Shown here in pieces: positions 7,534 through 17,289 of a stretch of 64,000 nt of DNA. The stretch's first letter is position 1. Each line of letters opens with the position of its first letter. The DNA comes from Oscillospiraceae bacterium. Its GTDB lineage: Bacteria > Bacillota > Clostridia > Oscillospirales > CAG-272. Below the pieces are notes generated by a model. It was not told the DNA's origin. It saw only the letters and a list, made by a program, of their open reading frames with translations, and ran no database searches. Location of the stretch: assembly GCA_015063535.1 (NCBI GenBank), contig SVTY01000003.1:62001-126000 (forward strand). Reading direction: 5' to 3'. Both the position numbers and the translations under genes were made by a program.

Positions 7534-8376
7534 ATGGAAAATCTCGGGTATTATAACGGACGGTACGATCGGATCGAACGGATGACCGTCCCCATGAATG
7601 ACCGTGCCTGCTATTTCGGTGACGGTATTTTTGAGGTGATCTATACAAGGCATCATAAGCCCTACGCCTTAGAGGAGCATATGGATCGGCTGTATGCGGG
7701 AGCGGAGGAGTTGGGCATTCGGATCGGAAAGACCAAGCAGGAATTTTGCGAGTTGATCGCATCCCTCATCCAAAAGGTGGATGCCGACGAGCAGTTGGTA
7801 TATTGGCAGGTATCCAGAGGAACCGAGCTGCGGAGCCATGCACCGCGCAGTGTGCTTGACGCCAATATTTGGGTAACGATCCGCCCCATGAAGCTGAGAG
7901 ATTGCTACACGCCCATGAAGACGATCACGGTGGAGGATACTCGGTTTTTACACTGTAATATGAAAACCTTGAATTTGTTGCCGACGGTTTTGGCATCCAT
8001 TCAGGCGACCGAGGCGGGATCGGATGAGGCGATCTTCCACCGAAACGGATATGTTACCGAATGTGCCCATTCGAACATTTCCATTTTACAGGCAGATGGT
8101 AGCCTGAAAACGGCACCGGCGGATCGGCAGATCTTGGCGGGTGTAGCGAGGGCGCATTTGTTAGCAAAATGCCGCTTGTTTGGGATCCCTGTGCTGGAGG
8201 AGCCGTTTACCTTGGCAGAAATGAAGGATGCGGCGGAAGTGATCGTTACCGCATCGGGCTCGCTTTGCCGACCCGTTTGCGAGATCGATGGCAAAGCCGT
8301 GGGCGGTCACGCCCCCGAGTTACTGGAGAAACTTCGCTCGGCATTGATCCGTGATTTTATGGAGAAAACGGAATAA
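7534..8376 (+). CDS. dat: D-amino-acid (D-alanine) transaminase, class IV
   Basis: 280 residues of the branched-chain/D-amino-acid class IV aminotransferase fold. The family converts D-alanine and 2-oxoglutarate to pyruvate and D-glutamate, supplying D-amino acids for peptidoglycan. The PLP lysine is Lys144 in N-M-K-T-L-N-L-L, matching the D-I-K-S-L-N-L-L signature of Bacillus DAT. Glu176 in V-T-E contacts the cofactor nitrogen in the family. F-G-D-G-I-F-E-V near residue 30 is also typical. The ATG has no good ribosome site at normal distance, but the N-terminus aligns with the family. Substrate range (D-Ala versus branched-chain) is inferred. Confidence 0.87.
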   Translation: MENLGYYNGRYDRIERMTVPMNDRACYFGDGIFEVIYTRHHKPYALEEHMDRLYAGAEELGIRIGKTKQEFCELIASLIQKVDADEQLVYWQVSRGTELRSHAPRSVLDANIWVTIRPMKLRDCYTPMKTITVEDTRFLHCNMKTLNLLPTVLASIQATEAGSDEAIFHRNGYVTECAHSNISILQADGSLKTAPADRQILAGVARAHLLAKCRLFGIPVLEEPFTLAEMKDAAEVIVTASGSLCRPVCEIDGKAVGGHAPELLEKLRSALIRDFMEKTE

Positions 8377-8386
8377 TCGGTATAGT

Positions 8387-8430
8387 AAAAAAACGCTCTG
8401 TCGGCGGATCCGCCGACAGAGCGGTTTTTT
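8387..8430 (+). terminator. Intrinsic terminator of dat
   Basis: ACGCTCTGTCGGCGGATC folds on itself as a long perfect palindrome (13-bp arms) followed by TTTTTT. Confidence 0.92.
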
Positions 8431-8502
8431 ACTTGTTGAATACGTGATGTTATGATCATTGTGTTTTGTTGATTTTGCTTGAAGAAAGGAGCGAAAAAGG
8501 GG

Positions 8503-8531
8503 TTGACAAATCGGGCTTTACGTGATATAAT
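8503..8531 (+). promoter_or_regulatory. Promoter of pflB-pflA
   Basis: TTGACA at 8503-8508, 17 bases, TATAAT at 8526-8531. The riboswitch described next begins about 8 bases downstream. Confidence 0.9.
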
Positions 8532-8538
8532 ATAAGCG

Positions 8539-8625
8539 ATTCCTGCTACTGACGGAGCATAGAGTACTATGGGGGAACAGGGATTATATTTGCCGACCGT
8601 CTGGGTATCCTTGTTTTTCCAAGGG
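8539..8625 (+). promoter_or_regulatory. ZTP/ZMP (pfl-motif) riboswitch controlling pflB
   Basis: The leader carries the hallmarks of the pfl RNA motif. P1 pairs 8539-8545 with 8578-8584. The conserved ACTGACGG (8548-8555) lies inside it, and a P2 hairpin (CATAG-AGTA-CTATG, 8558-8571) is followed by GGGGAACAGGGA. The 3' domain has the signature GCCGACCGTCTGGG (8592-8604). GACGG of the first domain can pair with CCGTC of the second as the family's pseudoknot; elsewhere this pair is usually GGCGG/CCGCC, so the sequence covaries. ZTP binding signals shortage of 10-formyl-THF and normally turns expression on. Control of formate production by this aptamer is consistent with the motif's name and known gene associations. 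Confidence 0.85.
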
Positions 8626-8646
8626 TACCTTTTTGTGTTTTTTTGT
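8603..8646 (+). terminator. Riboswitch-linked terminator in the pflB leader
   Basis: GGTATCCTTG pairs with CAAGGGTACC (one T-G pair) and is followed by TTTTTGTGTTTTTTTG. The 5' arm overlaps the TGGG end of the aptamer's conserved 3' element, so ligand binding and terminator formation should exclude each other, giving an on-switch. Confidence 0.8.
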
Positions 8647-8767
8647 AACAGTTCTGTAACAAAAAAGTCTTGTTACGGAAACCGATCGGACACGGTTTGT
8701 TTACGAATTTTGGCAAATAATCGAGAAAAAACAGTGAATTTTAAGCAAAAAGAAAGGAAATAGAGAA

Positions 8768-10996
8768 ATGGAACATTATTGGAGAGGATTTTGTGACGGC
8801 GTTTGGACAAAGGAGATCAATGTCAGTGATTTTATTCGAAAAAATTACACGCCCTATGAGGGGACCTCGGATTTTTTGAAGGGTACCACCAAGAGAACCG
8901 ATTCGGTTCTCCGTCGGGTGGAGGAGCTTCTGGTTGCAGAGAATGAAAAGGGCGGTGTGCTGGATGTGGACACCGAGCATGTCTCCTCTCTCCTGACCTA
9001 TAAGCCCGGATACATTCATGAGGGGGAGGATATTATTTTGGGCTTGCAGACCGATGCGCCTCTGAAGCGGGCGGTGAACCCCTTTGCGGGTTACCGCAAT
9101 GCGGCACAGGCATGTAAGGCGTACGGCTATGAGCTGGGGGAGACGATCAACACCGAATTTCGGTTCCGCACGACCCATAACACCGGCGTATTCCGTGTGT
9201 ACACCGATACCATGAAAAAGGCACGGCACGCAGGTATTCTGACGGGGCTTCCCGATGCCTATGCCAGAGGACGGATCATCGGAGACTATCGCCGCATTGC
9301 TCTGTACGGTATGAACCATCTGATCGCAGAACGGAAGGCGGACAAGCGACGGATCGGCGAGAGGGATATGTCGGATGAGACCATCATGCTCTTGGAGGAT
9401 ATTGAGAAGCAGTTGGAATTTATGACGCAGCTTGTGACTATGGCGGCGGAGTACGGCTGTGATATCTCCCGTCCCGCAGAAAATGCCTATGAGGCGGTGC
9501 AATGGCTGTATTTCGGCTATTTGGGTGCCATCAAGGAGCAGAACGGTGCCGCCAACAGCATCGGGCGGATCTCGGCGTTTTTGGATATCTACATGGAGAG
9601 AGATCTGTCAGAGGGAACCTTGGATGAGATCTCGGCACAGGAGCTGATCGACGATCTGGTTCTGAAGATGCGGTTGGTTCGTCATTTGCGGACTCCCGAA
9701 TACAACGATCTGTTTGCGGGCGACCCGGTATGGGTGACCTGCTCCTTAGCGGGCATGTGCGAGGACGGCAGACCCATGGTGACCAAGACCTGTTATCGCT
9801 TCTTGCAGACCCTGTATAATTTAGGATCCAGTGCCGAGCCGAATCTGACGGTTTTGTGGGCACAGGGATTGCCCGAGGACTTTAAGCGCTTTTGTGCCAA
9901 GGTCTCGGTGGATACCGATTCGATCCAGTATGAAAACGACGATGTGATGAGAAAAGAGTTCGGAGACGATTATGCCATTGCCTGCTGTGTATCCGCCATG
10001 AAAACAGGCAAGCAGATGCAGTTCTTCGGCGCACGGTGCAATCTGGCAAAGATCCTGCTGATGGCACTGAACGGCGGACGGGATGAGCTGTACGGTGAGC
10101 AGATCGCTCCCGAGGGGAAGATATTTGAGGAAAAGCCCCTTGTGTATGAGGAGGTATTGGATGCCTTTAAGACCTATGCCTCTTGGATGGCAAAGTTGTA
10201 TGTGAACACGATGAATGTCATTCACTACATGCACGACCGCTATGCCTATGAGCGGCTGATGATGTCGCTGCATGATGCGGAGCCCGAGCGGCTGATGGCC
10301 TTTGGGATCAGCGGCTTCAGCGTGCTGGCGGACAGTCTGAGCGCCATCAAATATGCCAAGGTCACGCCCGTGAAGGATGAGCGGGGCTTGATCGCAGATT
10401 TTGTGACCGAAGGGGAATTCCCCAAATACGGAAACGATGATGAGCGGGTGGACAGCATTGCGCAGTGGATCGCCGAGTACTTCTATTCCGAGCTGTGCAA
10501 GACCAAGACCTATCGGAATGCCAAGCACACGCTGTCGATCCTGACTATTACCTCCAATGTGGTATACGGCAAAAAAACGGGTGCTACGCCCGACGGACGA
10601 AAGAAGGGAGAGCCCTTTGCGCCCGGTGCTAATCCCATGCACGGCAGAGATGCCGAGGGAGCACTGGCATCCTTAAACTCGGTGGCGAAAATTGATTACG
10701 GCTGCTGTCAGGACGGTATTTCCAACACCTTTTCCATCACGCCCGATGCCTTGGGTATGGATGAGGCAGATCGGGTGGAGAAGCTGGTGGCGGTACTGGA
10801 CGGATATTTTGCGCAGAATGCCCATCACCTGAATGTCAATGTGCTGAATCGGCAAAAGCTGATCGACGCCATGAACGATCCGACCCGATACCCGTCTCTG
10901 ACCATTCGGGTCAGCGGCTATGCGGTGAACTTCAACAAGCTGACGAAGGACAAGCAGCTGGAGGTCATTTCCCGAACCTTCCATGAGCAGATGTAA
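8768..10996 (+). CDS. pflB: Formate C-acetyltransferase (pyruvate formate-lyase)
   Basis: 742 residues. It splits pyruvate with CoA into acetyl-CoA and formate by a glycyl-radical mechanism in the cytoplasm. The paired active-site cysteines are Cys406-Cys407 in A-C-C-V-S, and the radical Gly is Gly717 in R-V-S-G-Y-A-V near the C-terminus; both are at the expected places for a true PFL rather than a diol dehydratase or choline lyase. AAAGGAAA precedes the ATG. pflA follows after 12 bases. The ZTP riboswitch upstream ties expression to one-carbon and purine status, fitting a role as formate source for 10-formyl-THF as well as a fermentative enzyme. Confidence 0.97.
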   Translation: MEHYWRGFCDGVWTKEINVSDFIRKNYTPYEGTSDFLKGTTKRTDSVLRRVEELLVAENEKGGVLDVDTEHVSSLLTYKPGYIHEGEDIILGLQTDAPLKRAVNPFAGYRNAAQACKAYGYELGETINTEFRFRTTHNTGVFRVYTDTMKKARHAGILTGLPDAYARGRIIGDYRRIALYGMNHLIAERKADKRRIGERDMSDETIMLLEDIEKQLEFMTQLVTMAAEYGCDISRPAENAYEAVQWLYFGYLGAIKEQNGAANSIGRISAFLDIYMERDLSEGTLDEISAQELIDDLVLKMRLVRHLRTPEYNDLFAGDPVWVTCSLAGMCEDGRPMVTKTCYRFLQTLYNLGSSAEPNLTVLWAQGLPEDFKRFCAKVSVDTDSIQYENDDVMRKEFGDDYAIACCVSAMKTGKQMQFFGARCNLAKILLMALNGGRDELYGEQIAPEGKIFEEKPLVYEEVLDAFKTYASWMAKLYVNTMNVIHYMHDRYAYERLMMSLHDAEPERLMAFGISGFSVLADSLSAIKYAKVTPVKDERGLIADFVTEGEFPKYGNDDERVDSIAQWIAEYFYSELCKTKTYRNAKHTLSILTITSNVVYGKKTGATPDGRKKGEPFAPGANPMHGRDAEGALASLNSVAKIDYGCCQDGISNTFSITPDALGMDEADRVEKLVAVLDGYFAQNAHHLNVNVLNRQKLIDAMNDPTRYPSLTIRVSGYAVNFNKLTKDKQLEVISRTFHEQM

Positions 10997-11008
10997 GCGG
11001 AGTGTCGT

Positions 11009-11722
11009 ATGAAGGGATATGTGCATTCCTTTGAGAGCCTTGCGGCGGTAGACGGAGAGGGTCTGCGGTGTGCGGTCTTTCTGCGGGGCTGTCCGCTGCG
11101 GTGTGTGTACTGTCACAACCCCGACACGTGGGCGTTTGGCAAGGAAGGGGAGATCGAGGCGGAGGAGCTGGTACGGAAGATCGCCCGTTACCGTCCCTAT
11201 TTCAAGGAGCGGGGCGGTGTAACCTTTAGCGGCGGAGAGCCCTTGCTTCAGGCGGAATTTTTATGTGAGCTGATCCCTCTGCTGGAACGGGAAGGGATCG
11301 GATACATTCCAGACACATCGGGGGCGGTTCCTCTGACCGATGCCGTAAGGACGGTGCTGGTGCACGCCCAGTCGGTTTTGTTGGATCTGAAATTTTGGGA
11401 TGAGGAAAATTATATGCGCCATGCCGGACGTGGCATGGCGCAAACTCTTGCTATGTTGGACTATCTGGAGGAGATCGGAAAGCCGACCCGTATCCGCACG
11501 GTGATCGTTCCCGGGATCAATGACAGTGAGGAGATACTGGCACAGTATCTGCCTCATATTCGGGGAAAGCGCTGTGTGACAAGGTATGAGCTATTGCCGT
11601 TCCACACGCTGGGCTTTTTCAAATATGAGGGGCTGGGGGTGGAAAACACTCTGCGGGACACGCCGCCGATGGATCGGGGGCGATTGGCTTCCTTGCAGAC
11701 GTTTGTCGATCGAAACCGATGA
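11009..11722 (+). CDS. pflA: Pyruvate formate-lyase activating enzyme
   Basis: 237-residue radical SAM enzyme that abstracts hydrogen from the PFL glycine. The 4Fe-4S cysteines are Cys28, Cys32 and Cys35 (C-x3-C-x2-C in G-C-P-L-R-C-V-Y-C-H-N-P). V-T-F-S-G-G-E-P near residue 70 is the SAM-binding GGE motif. It starts 12 bases after pflB and is clearly co-transcribed with it, so it falls under the same riboswitch. No clear terminator was found in the 44 bases before the convergent gene. Confidence 0.96.
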   Translation: MKGYVHSFESLAAVDGEGLRCAVFLRGCPLRCVYCHNPDTWAFGKEGEIEAEELVRKIARYRPYFKERGGVTFSGGEPLLQAEFLCELIPLLEREGIGYIPDTSGAVPLTDAVRTVLVHAQSVLLDLKFWDEENYMRHAGRGMAQTLAMLDYLEEIGKPTRIRTVIVPGINDSEEILAQYLPHIRGKRCVTRYELLPFHTLGFFKYEGLGVENTLRDTPPMDRGRLASLQTFVDRNR

Positions 11723-11766
11723 CCCGCAAGTACCCAAAAAGCGATCTCATCCTCTTTTATTAAGGC

Positions 11767-13260
11767 TTAAAGGTAAACAAAATCAGTGAAAACGCAATCA
11801 ATGCCGAGAGAGAGCAGGACCTCGATCTGTTCGGGGGAATTGTAGGTATAGGCAAAGGTAAAGATATCGTACCGATCGGTCATTTCGATAAACTCCTTAT
11901 CCAGAATTTTCGTTGACATCATTCGGATATCGTTTTCCACACACCATTGCAGGGTCTTTTCCAGCTCTGCATCGTCGCCGGTTCCCGTGGGCGTTTCTTT
12001 GTCTCCTATGCCTGCATACATGAAGTGCTCAAACCCGTATTTTTCCTGCTTGGCGAGCTCCAGCATCTGAGAGACCAAATGAGAATCAAAGAAGATCTCT
12101 AACACAAATCTCTCATAGATGTCGCCGTAAATTTCTCCGCTACCGTCATCTCGCAGGCGAATCTCCGCATCAAGGGAATCGTAAAACAGAGTCAGCTTTT
12201 CCTTTGCGCTTCCTTCGTATCCGCTTCGGTAGACGCTTAAAATGTCAAGATCAATGTATATTTCGGGATATTGAAGCATCAGATCGATCAGTATCTCCAG
12301 ATCAATGGGGGTAAAGCCCTCCCGCTTCGTTGCCATGAATTCGTCATACAGGATCTGAGTTTCATATTGGTGCAAGGCAACGATCTTTCCGTCCATGGTG
12401 AGGCAGAGGTCGATTTCAAAGAATCTTTGCCCCCGACTGTAATGATATTCAAACACCTCGAGAGAATTCAAATAGGTGTTGCTTTCCGCCAGCCAAGGTG
12501 CGCCGCCCAGTGCATGGGCAATGGTTCGAAAGGCGTAAAAATCCTTGGCGGCACGGTCTGTGAAGGAGGCGGTCAGCTTGAAATTGGGCAGATCCTTGAT
12601 CGCTCCGTCGTTCCAATACTGCTTGATCTGCGCCAACACGCTGTCGGTCTCGTTCAGATCAATGGGAGCGTTCTTTGCTTCCCATTTCTGAAAGATTTTT
12701 CCTCGTAGCGAGACAAGCAAATCGGCTTCGCTTCGTGTGACAAACTCCGAAACCGCAACCGATTCGATCAGCAGGTCTGCCACATAAAGCTCCACGAAAA
12801 TCGGCTCGAAGATCGGACGGACCGTGTTGTCCTTGACAGATTCAATGGAAGCGCTTTTTTGGATGGCCGTTTCTCCGTCTGTCCAGCCGACAAAACGGTA
12901 TCCCTCTGAGGAGTTGGCAAAAATTCCCGTGGTGTTTCCTTTTACAAAGCCACCCTCACAATATACGGTTCGGATCGGATCAAACAAAATAATGGGTGCA
13001 GTCGGCTTATTTTCTTGATTGGTATTTTCTTGATTGGTATTTTCTTGATTGGTATTTTCTGTGTGCTCAGTATCTGCTTCGGTTTCCGAGGAAGGCTTGT
13101 CCTCTTCGGTGGGCGTTTGAACGGTTTCGCTTTGTCCGTTGACCTCCGAGCTGTCCTCCAAAAGAGGATCCTTGGCAGGCTTTGCACAGGAGGTCAGGGA
13201 ACTGATCGATAGAGCGCAAAGCAAAAGCAGTATCAGCAACAGGGACAAGATCTTTTTCAT
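11767..13260 (-). CDS. Lipoprotein with glycerophosphodiester phosphodiesterase-like domain
   Basis: 497 residues. A signal peptide ends in L-T-S-C (Cys25). A Ser/Thr/Glu-rich linker includes three T-N-Q-E-N units (about 71-86). A short segment with F-V-G-W-T-D is like the small repeat domain common in Gram-positive surface proteins. From about 245 to the end is a TIM-barrel GDPD-like domain: I-A-H-A-L-G-G, N-S-L-E-V-F, F-E-I-D-L-C-L-T, V-A-L-H-Q. The metal and catalytic His/Glu/Asp pattern is kept, but the usual Arg after the first His is Ala. It may cleave phosphodiesters of lipids or teichoic-type polymers outside the cell; the neighbouring LicD/GT genes make a cell-wall substrate attractive (inference). 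Confidence 0.75.
   Translation of the reverse strand: MKKILSLLLILLLLCALSISSLTSCAKPAKDPLLEDSSEVNGQSETVQTPTEEDKPSSETEADTEHTENTNQENTNQENTNQENKPTAPIILFDPIRTVYCEGGFVKGNTTGIFANSSEGYRFVGWTDGETAIQKSASIESVKDNTVRPIFEPIFVELYVADLLIESVAVSEFVTRSEADLLVSLRGKIFQKWEAKNAPIDLNETDSVLAQIKQYWNDGAIKDLPNFKLTASFTDRAAKDFYAFRTIAHALGGAPWLAESNTYLNSLEVFEYHYSRGQRFFEIDLCLTMDGKIVALHQYETQILYDEFMATKREGFTPIDLEILIDLMLQYPEIYIDLDILSVYRSGYEGSAKEKLTLFYDSLDAEIRLRDDGSGEIYGDIYERFVLEIFFDSHLVSQMLELAKQEKYGFEHFMYAGIGDKETPTGTGDDAELEKTLQWCVENDIRMMSTKILDKEFIEMTDRYDIFTFAYTYNSPEQIEVLLSLGIDCVFTDFVYL
13011..13055 (-). repeat. Three tandem 15-bp repeats coding T-N-Q-E-N units
   Basis: Three perfect copies of TTTCTTGATTGGTAT (plus strand) inside the lipoprotein linker. 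Perfect identity suggests recent slippage and length variation between strains. Confidence 0.9.
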
Positions 13261-13379
13261 GGATTATTCTCCTAAACATGGATTCTCGAATGGAATTTGT
13301 CTTGTTCTCGGTTATTTGCGGTCGATCTTTTTTGATTTGGATTCATAGAGAAAAAGAAAAATCGAGCATACATTTATAT

Positions 13380-13408
13380 ATTATATCATAAAAAAAGAGA
13401 ATTGTCAA
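13380..13408 (-). promoter_or_regulatory. Promoter of the GDPD-like lipoprotein gene
   Basis: Minus strand TTGACA, 17 bases, TATAAT. Confidence 0.85.
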
Positions 13409-13451
13409 GACGGTCTATGGCGTTCTGTCACGAAAGATAGGATTCCATTGT

Positions 13452-13490
13452 AAAAGAACGCAACCTTCCGACGAAGGTTGCGTTCTTTTT
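13452..13490 (-). terminator. Terminator between flippase and GDPD-like lipoprotein genes
   Basis: AAAAGAACGCAACCTT pairs perfectly with its complement around a 6-base loop; T runs exist on both strands. It ends the flippase transcript on the minus strand. Confidence 0.88.
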
Positions 13491-13504
13491 GCTTTTTTTG
13501 TCAT

Positions 13505-14746
13505 TTAATCGGCATTTGCGGCAGGCTCTAATTGTTTTTTACCCACATAGCCCTTGATCAGCGCCGCCGCAAAGCGGATTCCGTTGGCAAGAACCACTGC
13601 AAGCGCAAAGCCCATCAGACCGCCAAGCGCCGTTCCGACGGCAACGCATACGAAAAATTCCACGGCGTAGAGGGCGTTAAAGATAAACTGGTCACGCTCT
13701 CCCTTGAAGCGAAGCAGGGTGTTGATGAGAACGCCGGAGGCAAAGTAAAGCACCTGTCCCAAAATTGCGGGAACCAGATACGGCATTGCTGCGGCATAGC
13801 TTTCGCTGTACAGGATGCGAATTACTATAGGTGAGACAAGGAGACAGCCGGCAAATACCGCGGCACCGCCCACCGCCACAGCCAGCACGACGACGGACCA
13901 GAGCTTTTTGGTCAGGGCACCCTTATAGCGCACGAGATAACTCAACACAATGGCGTTGATGGGTGTGGTCAGCATGGCGATGACCTTACCTACGAGAGAG
14001 GCAATATAATAGGTGGTGACCACCTCGCCGTCCTGTGTGATCGCCAAAAGGACGATCTTATCCGCATGCAGGGTGGTGTTTTCCAGTAGGGTGGAGAAGA
14101 GCAGAAAGGAAATGCTGGAGAAGATCCCTTTGAAGTGCTTTGTGATCTTGAAAAATGGAGGACGGTACAGCTTGCTTCGGATCACGGCATAAATAAAGCA
14201 GAGCACCTCGCCCGCAAGGAGTGCCAGCATCCACTGATCCGTTAGCTTGAACAAAAAGATACCGAGAATATATCCCACCGAGATGAGAACGTAATAGATC
14301 ATATAGCGGAAGAAATCCGCTTTGATCTTAAATTCGGTCTCGGAGTAATACCGCAGCATGGTAAAGAAGCTCAGGAGCCAGTAAAGAAGCACGCTTGTGA
14401 GAGAAAGCAGATCTTGAGTGTAGAGGTATACCGTTCCGATGACGGCGCAAATAACTCCCATGATGATAAGCATGAGATTATAGTCGCCGTTGTTGGTCTG
14501 CCCCTTTTCCGTACCCAACAGCCGTGCGCAGCCTGCGGCATACCCGCAGGCGTTATTGGCGATCGCAATGACCGAGAGGACAGAGAGTGCAACGCCGAAG
14601 GCGGCGGCTCCCATTTTCTTTTCCATTTGAGGATACACGAAAAATTGAATGACTGCATTAAAGATGGCGATGGCTCCGATGCTGTAACACAGTCCCAGTA
14701 TTTTTTTGCGGGTATCCGTATTTTTGAAGATTGATTTGATTCCCAT
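13505..14746 (-). CDS. Polysaccharide flippase of the MATE/Wzx superfamily
   Basis: 413 residues and about 12 hydrophobic helices with short loops. The order of helices and motifs such as E-x-x-x-L-H-A-D-K-I-V in the middle resemble Wzx/RfbX-type lipid-linked glycan flippases. It would move undecaprenyl-linked saccharide units across the membrane. It is somewhat shorter than the usual 450-500. Neighbours encode a GT87-like glycosyltransferase and LicD, supporting a role in surface glycan assembly. The specific substrate cannot be told from sequence. Confidence 0.78.
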   Translation of the reverse strand: MGIKSIFKNTDTRKKILGLCYSIGAIAIFNAVIQFFVYPQMEKKMGAAAFGVALSVLSVIAIANNACGYAAGCARLLGTEKGQTNNGDYNLMLIIMGVICAVIGTVYLYTQDLLSLTSVLLYWLLSFFTMLRYYSETEFKIKADFFRYMIYYVLISVGYILGIFLFKLTDQWMLALLAGEVLCFIYAVIRSKLYRPPFFKITKHFKGIFSSISFLLFSTLLENTTLHADKIVLLAITQDGEVVTTYYIASLVGKVIAMLTTPINAIVLSYLVRYKGALTKKLWSVVVLAVAVGGAAVFAGCLLVSPIVIRILYSESYAAAMPYLVPAILGQVLYFASGVLINTLLRFKGERDQFIFNALYAVEFFVCVAVGTALGGLMGFALAVVLANGIRFAAALIKGYVGKKQLEPAANAD

Positions 14747-14899
14747 ATCCTACGAGGATAAGCTCCTTTCCGCAGAATCTGCGTTCTTATGTCTGGTTGC
14801 AATATGTATAGTATAACACATTCTTGCGAAAAAGTAAAGATATCGCAACAGAAAAATGTGCGGTCGGAATCGGGATTGTCGAATTTTTTTGTTGGGGAC

Positions 14900-14928
14900 T
14901 TGACTATTGGACAGGAATGTGATATAAT
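14900..14928 (+). promoter_or_regulatory. Promoter of the GT87-like gene
   Basis: TTGACT, 17 bases, TATAAT. Confidence 0.85.
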
Positions 14929-14992
14929 TGATATGCTATATGCAGTGTATATCTTTTTTTTGTTGATATGATTTCAGGTAAAGGAGTATTCT

Positions 14993-16330
14993 ATGCCCAA
15001 CAAGTCTCACTATACGAAGGACGGGTTTGTAGATGTGATGCCGTCGAAAAAGAATTTAATGAATCTCTGTATCATTCTCATGGGTGTCAGTGCGGCGGTC
15101 TACTTTTTGCTGGCGTTGATCTGGGGAAGGGCGGCAAGCGGAGGCTTCTTTTTCGCAAACGGTGGGGATTTCTTTATGGATGCCTTTAACTCCATTCGGG
15201 ATGCCGCTCAGGGAAAAGAGGTCTACTCGGAGCGTCACGTGATCTATCCCCCTATGGCAAATTTGATCTTTTTGATCCTTTCCCGCTTTACCGATAGCGG
15301 CTATAACGATACCGACTTCGATGCGAGATATTCGTGGAAAGAGTACGGTTCGAGTATGCTGTTCGTGCTGATTACCTTGGCGCTTTGCTTTATTGCTTTG
15401 TTTGTCCTTGTATGGAAGGCAACAAAGCGGGGTACGGATAACCGCCGCATTGTATTTGCCGCTCTGATGACTCTCAGTGTGCCGATCCTTTATATGATGG
15501 AAAGAGGCAATATACTGATCCTGTGCGTGATGGCGTGCTTGGTATATGCGATTACTTATCACAGTGACAGCAGGGTCGCCCGTGAGATCGGCTTGCTTGC
15601 GTTGGCGTTTGCTTTCTCGCTCAAGCTCTATCCTGTGGTTTTCGGATGGTTTTTGATCGTAGACAAACGATATAAGGATGCGATCCGATGCGCCATCTAC
15701 GGCGTGGCAATGCTGATTTTGCCCTCCTTCTTCTTTGGGGGACCGATCTTTTGTTTGATGAGCCTCTATGAAAATGTTACCGGCTGGTCCTCCGGCTCCG
15801 GAAACGGAATCGCACGTGCCATGCAGGCCCTGAATTTCTCCGCTATGACCCAAAGCGTCATCAATGCGCTGATCTATGTGTGGGTATTGATCTGCGCCGC
15901 ATGCTTTGTGCTTTCTTCCTTCTTCCGCCCCGAACAGCAGTGGAAAACATGGGCGGTGGGCGTGGCGACCATTCTTTGTGTACCGTCTCTGACCGGTGTG
16001 TATGCGTGGGCGTTTATGCTGGTTCCTTTGATCTTGCTGGTCAACAGGGAATCCGCAACTCCCAAGTACATAGCGTATGTGACACTGATGACGATCCCCT
16101 TTATGTATCTGCCATTGAACGCCATTCCCTTGGAAGCGATCCTGCAACGGCTGCTTCCCACGGTAACGGTGCAGAACGTATCTTGTGCTAAGGTTTGGAA
16201 TTATGTGATCACGGCGGTTGTTTCTATCTTTTTAGTGACGGATACCTTCGTGGATTTCGGGAGATTTTTGTCCCGAAGAAAAGAAAACAAGAAGCTTGAC
16301 GAAACTGTGACGGAAGCGTCTGAGGTATGA
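14993..16330 (+). CDS. GT87-like polyprenyl-phosphate-sugar-dependent glycosyltransferase (GT-C fold)
   Basis: 445 residues and about 10 membrane helices. Family-like signatures: a first loop with D-A-F-N-S-I-R-D-A and I-Y-P-P-M-A-N, E-R-G-N-I-L and F-S-L-K-L-Y-P-V-V. These match DUF2029/GT87 mannosyltransferases that use polyprenyl-phosphate-mannose on the outer membrane face. A short basic/acidic C-terminal tail lies inside. AAAGGAG precedes the ATG and a bidirectional terminator follows. With the flippase and LicD genes it points to extracytoplasmic elaboration of a surface glycan. Confidence 0.72.
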   Translation: MPNKSHYTKDGFVDVMPSKKNLMNLCIILMGVSAAVYFLLALIWGRAASGGFFFANGGDFFMDAFNSIRDAAQGKEVYSERHVIYPPMANLIFLILSRFTDSGYNDTDFDARYSWKEYGSSMLFVLITLALCFIALFVLVWKATKRGTDNRRIVFAALMTLSVPILYMMERGNILILCVMACLVYAITYHSDSRVAREIGLLALAFAFSLKLYPVVFGWFLIVDKRYKDAIRCAIYGVAMLILPSFFFGGPIFCLMSLYENVTGWSSGSGNGIARAMQALNFSAMTQSVINALIYVWVLICAACFVLSSFFRPEQQWKTWAVGVATILCVPSLTGVYAWAFMLVPLILLVNRESATPKYIAYVTLMTIPFMYLPLNAIPLEAILQRLLPTVTVQNVSCAKVWNYVITAVVSIFLVTDTFVDFGRFLSRRKENKKLDETVTEASEV

Positions 16331-16362
16331 GGATAACAGCGGTTCCGATTTGCTTGAATAAG

Positions 16363-16400
16363 AAACGGCTTTGCAATACACCGTATTGCAAAGCCGTTTT
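16363..16400. terminator. Bidirectional terminator between GT87-like gene and licD
   Basis: A 17-bp perfect stem (AAACGGCTTTGCAATAC) with a 3-base loop; A and T runs on both sides serve the converging genes. Confidence 0.9.
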
Positions 16401-16409
16401 GAATTGTGC

Positions 16410-17249
16410 TCAAGCTTCTTCCTCGGTATCTGCCGTGACCGTAGTGTGGATCGGAATTCGATCGTTCTCGGGGGGCGGGGTCATGTAGTCACCGTAAAGA
16501 GCGGTGAGAATGGTATCATAGCCCGCAGGACAGGGGAAGGAACGGTCACGAATGGGGAACTTTACCGTTTCGGTAATGCAGTCTAAGGGATAGGAGTTGT
16601 GAATTTCCTTCATAATGGCATTCGTGATGCAGTAGCGATTAACCGTTTCGTTTCGGTAGGATGCGGAAAGTGCTTCCTGCTTTTTTAAGATCTTGTCTAA
16701 TTTTTGGAAGCGTCCGAGGGTGGTCAGAACGAGGATCTTTATTTTGTCCGCCAGACCGTGCTCATGGGCGTGCTTATCATAGCGGTGCGCCATGGCATAG
16801 CCGTAGATCATCTTTTGACGGAATACCATTTTGGAGAACTTTTTGGGATCGTCCGGCGCACGGTCCATAAGAAAAATATCCACGGCAAGGCGATTCTGAT
16901 AGTTATTTTGAGCCTTGTCTGCTTCGGTCTCCTCTCGCAGAGGAAACTCGGTGTTGATGATTCTGGGAACAAAATCAAAGAAATATCCGTTGTACTCGGT
17001 AGGAAGAACGAAGCGGAAGGGAGCGGGAAGCTCGTGAGCGACCGCACAGAATTTTTCAAAATTGTCTCTCGTCATAGCGAGATCGGCATCGTCATCCCAA
17101 GGAATAAAATCCTGATGACGAACTGCGCCTAACAGCGTCCCGCTGTCCAAAAAATACCCGATACCGTGCTTTTCACAAAGATCGTCAATGGCGATCATAA
17201 TTTCAAACAATCCATCGTGAATGTGATGCAATCCGTAGGAATCCTTCAT
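16410..17249 (-). CDS. LicD-family phosphotransferase
   Basis: 279 residues from the ATG at 17249 (AGGGAGG upstream); the longer frame starts inside the promoter. LicD proteins transfer phosphocholine or a related phospho-alcohol from a CDP donor to a glycan. The signature is complete: G-T-L-L-G-A-V-R-H (37-45) and I-P-W-D-D-D-A-D (49-56), the metal-binding acidic cluster of this nucleotidyltransferase-fold family. It is divergent from an aminotransferase and a cytidylyltransferase gene, so the donor may be made by those enzymes. No choline kinase (LicA) or transporter is nearby, so the moiety may not be choline. Confidence 0.88.
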   Translation of the reverse strand: MKDSYGLHHIHDGLFEIMIAIDDLCEKHGIGYFLDSGTLLGAVRHQDFIPWDDDADLAMTRDNFEKFCAVAHELPAPFRFVLPTEYNGYFFDFVPRIINTEFPLREETEADKAQNNYQNRLAVDIFLMDRAPDDPKKFSKMVFRQKMIYGYAMAHRYDKHAHEHGLADKIKILVLTTLGRFQKLDKILKKQEALSASYRNETVNRYCITNAIMKEIHNSYPLDCITETVKFPIRDRSFPCPAGYDTILTALYGDYMTPPPENDRIPIHTTVTADTEEEA

Positions 17250-17289
17250 GATAGGTAAGTGCCTCCCTATATAACATATTTCAGCAATA

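Noticed and set aside
8569..8763. 64-residue frame in the pflB leader
   Set aside because: It overlaps the riboswitch and its terminator and has no ribosome site; the structure explains the sequence.
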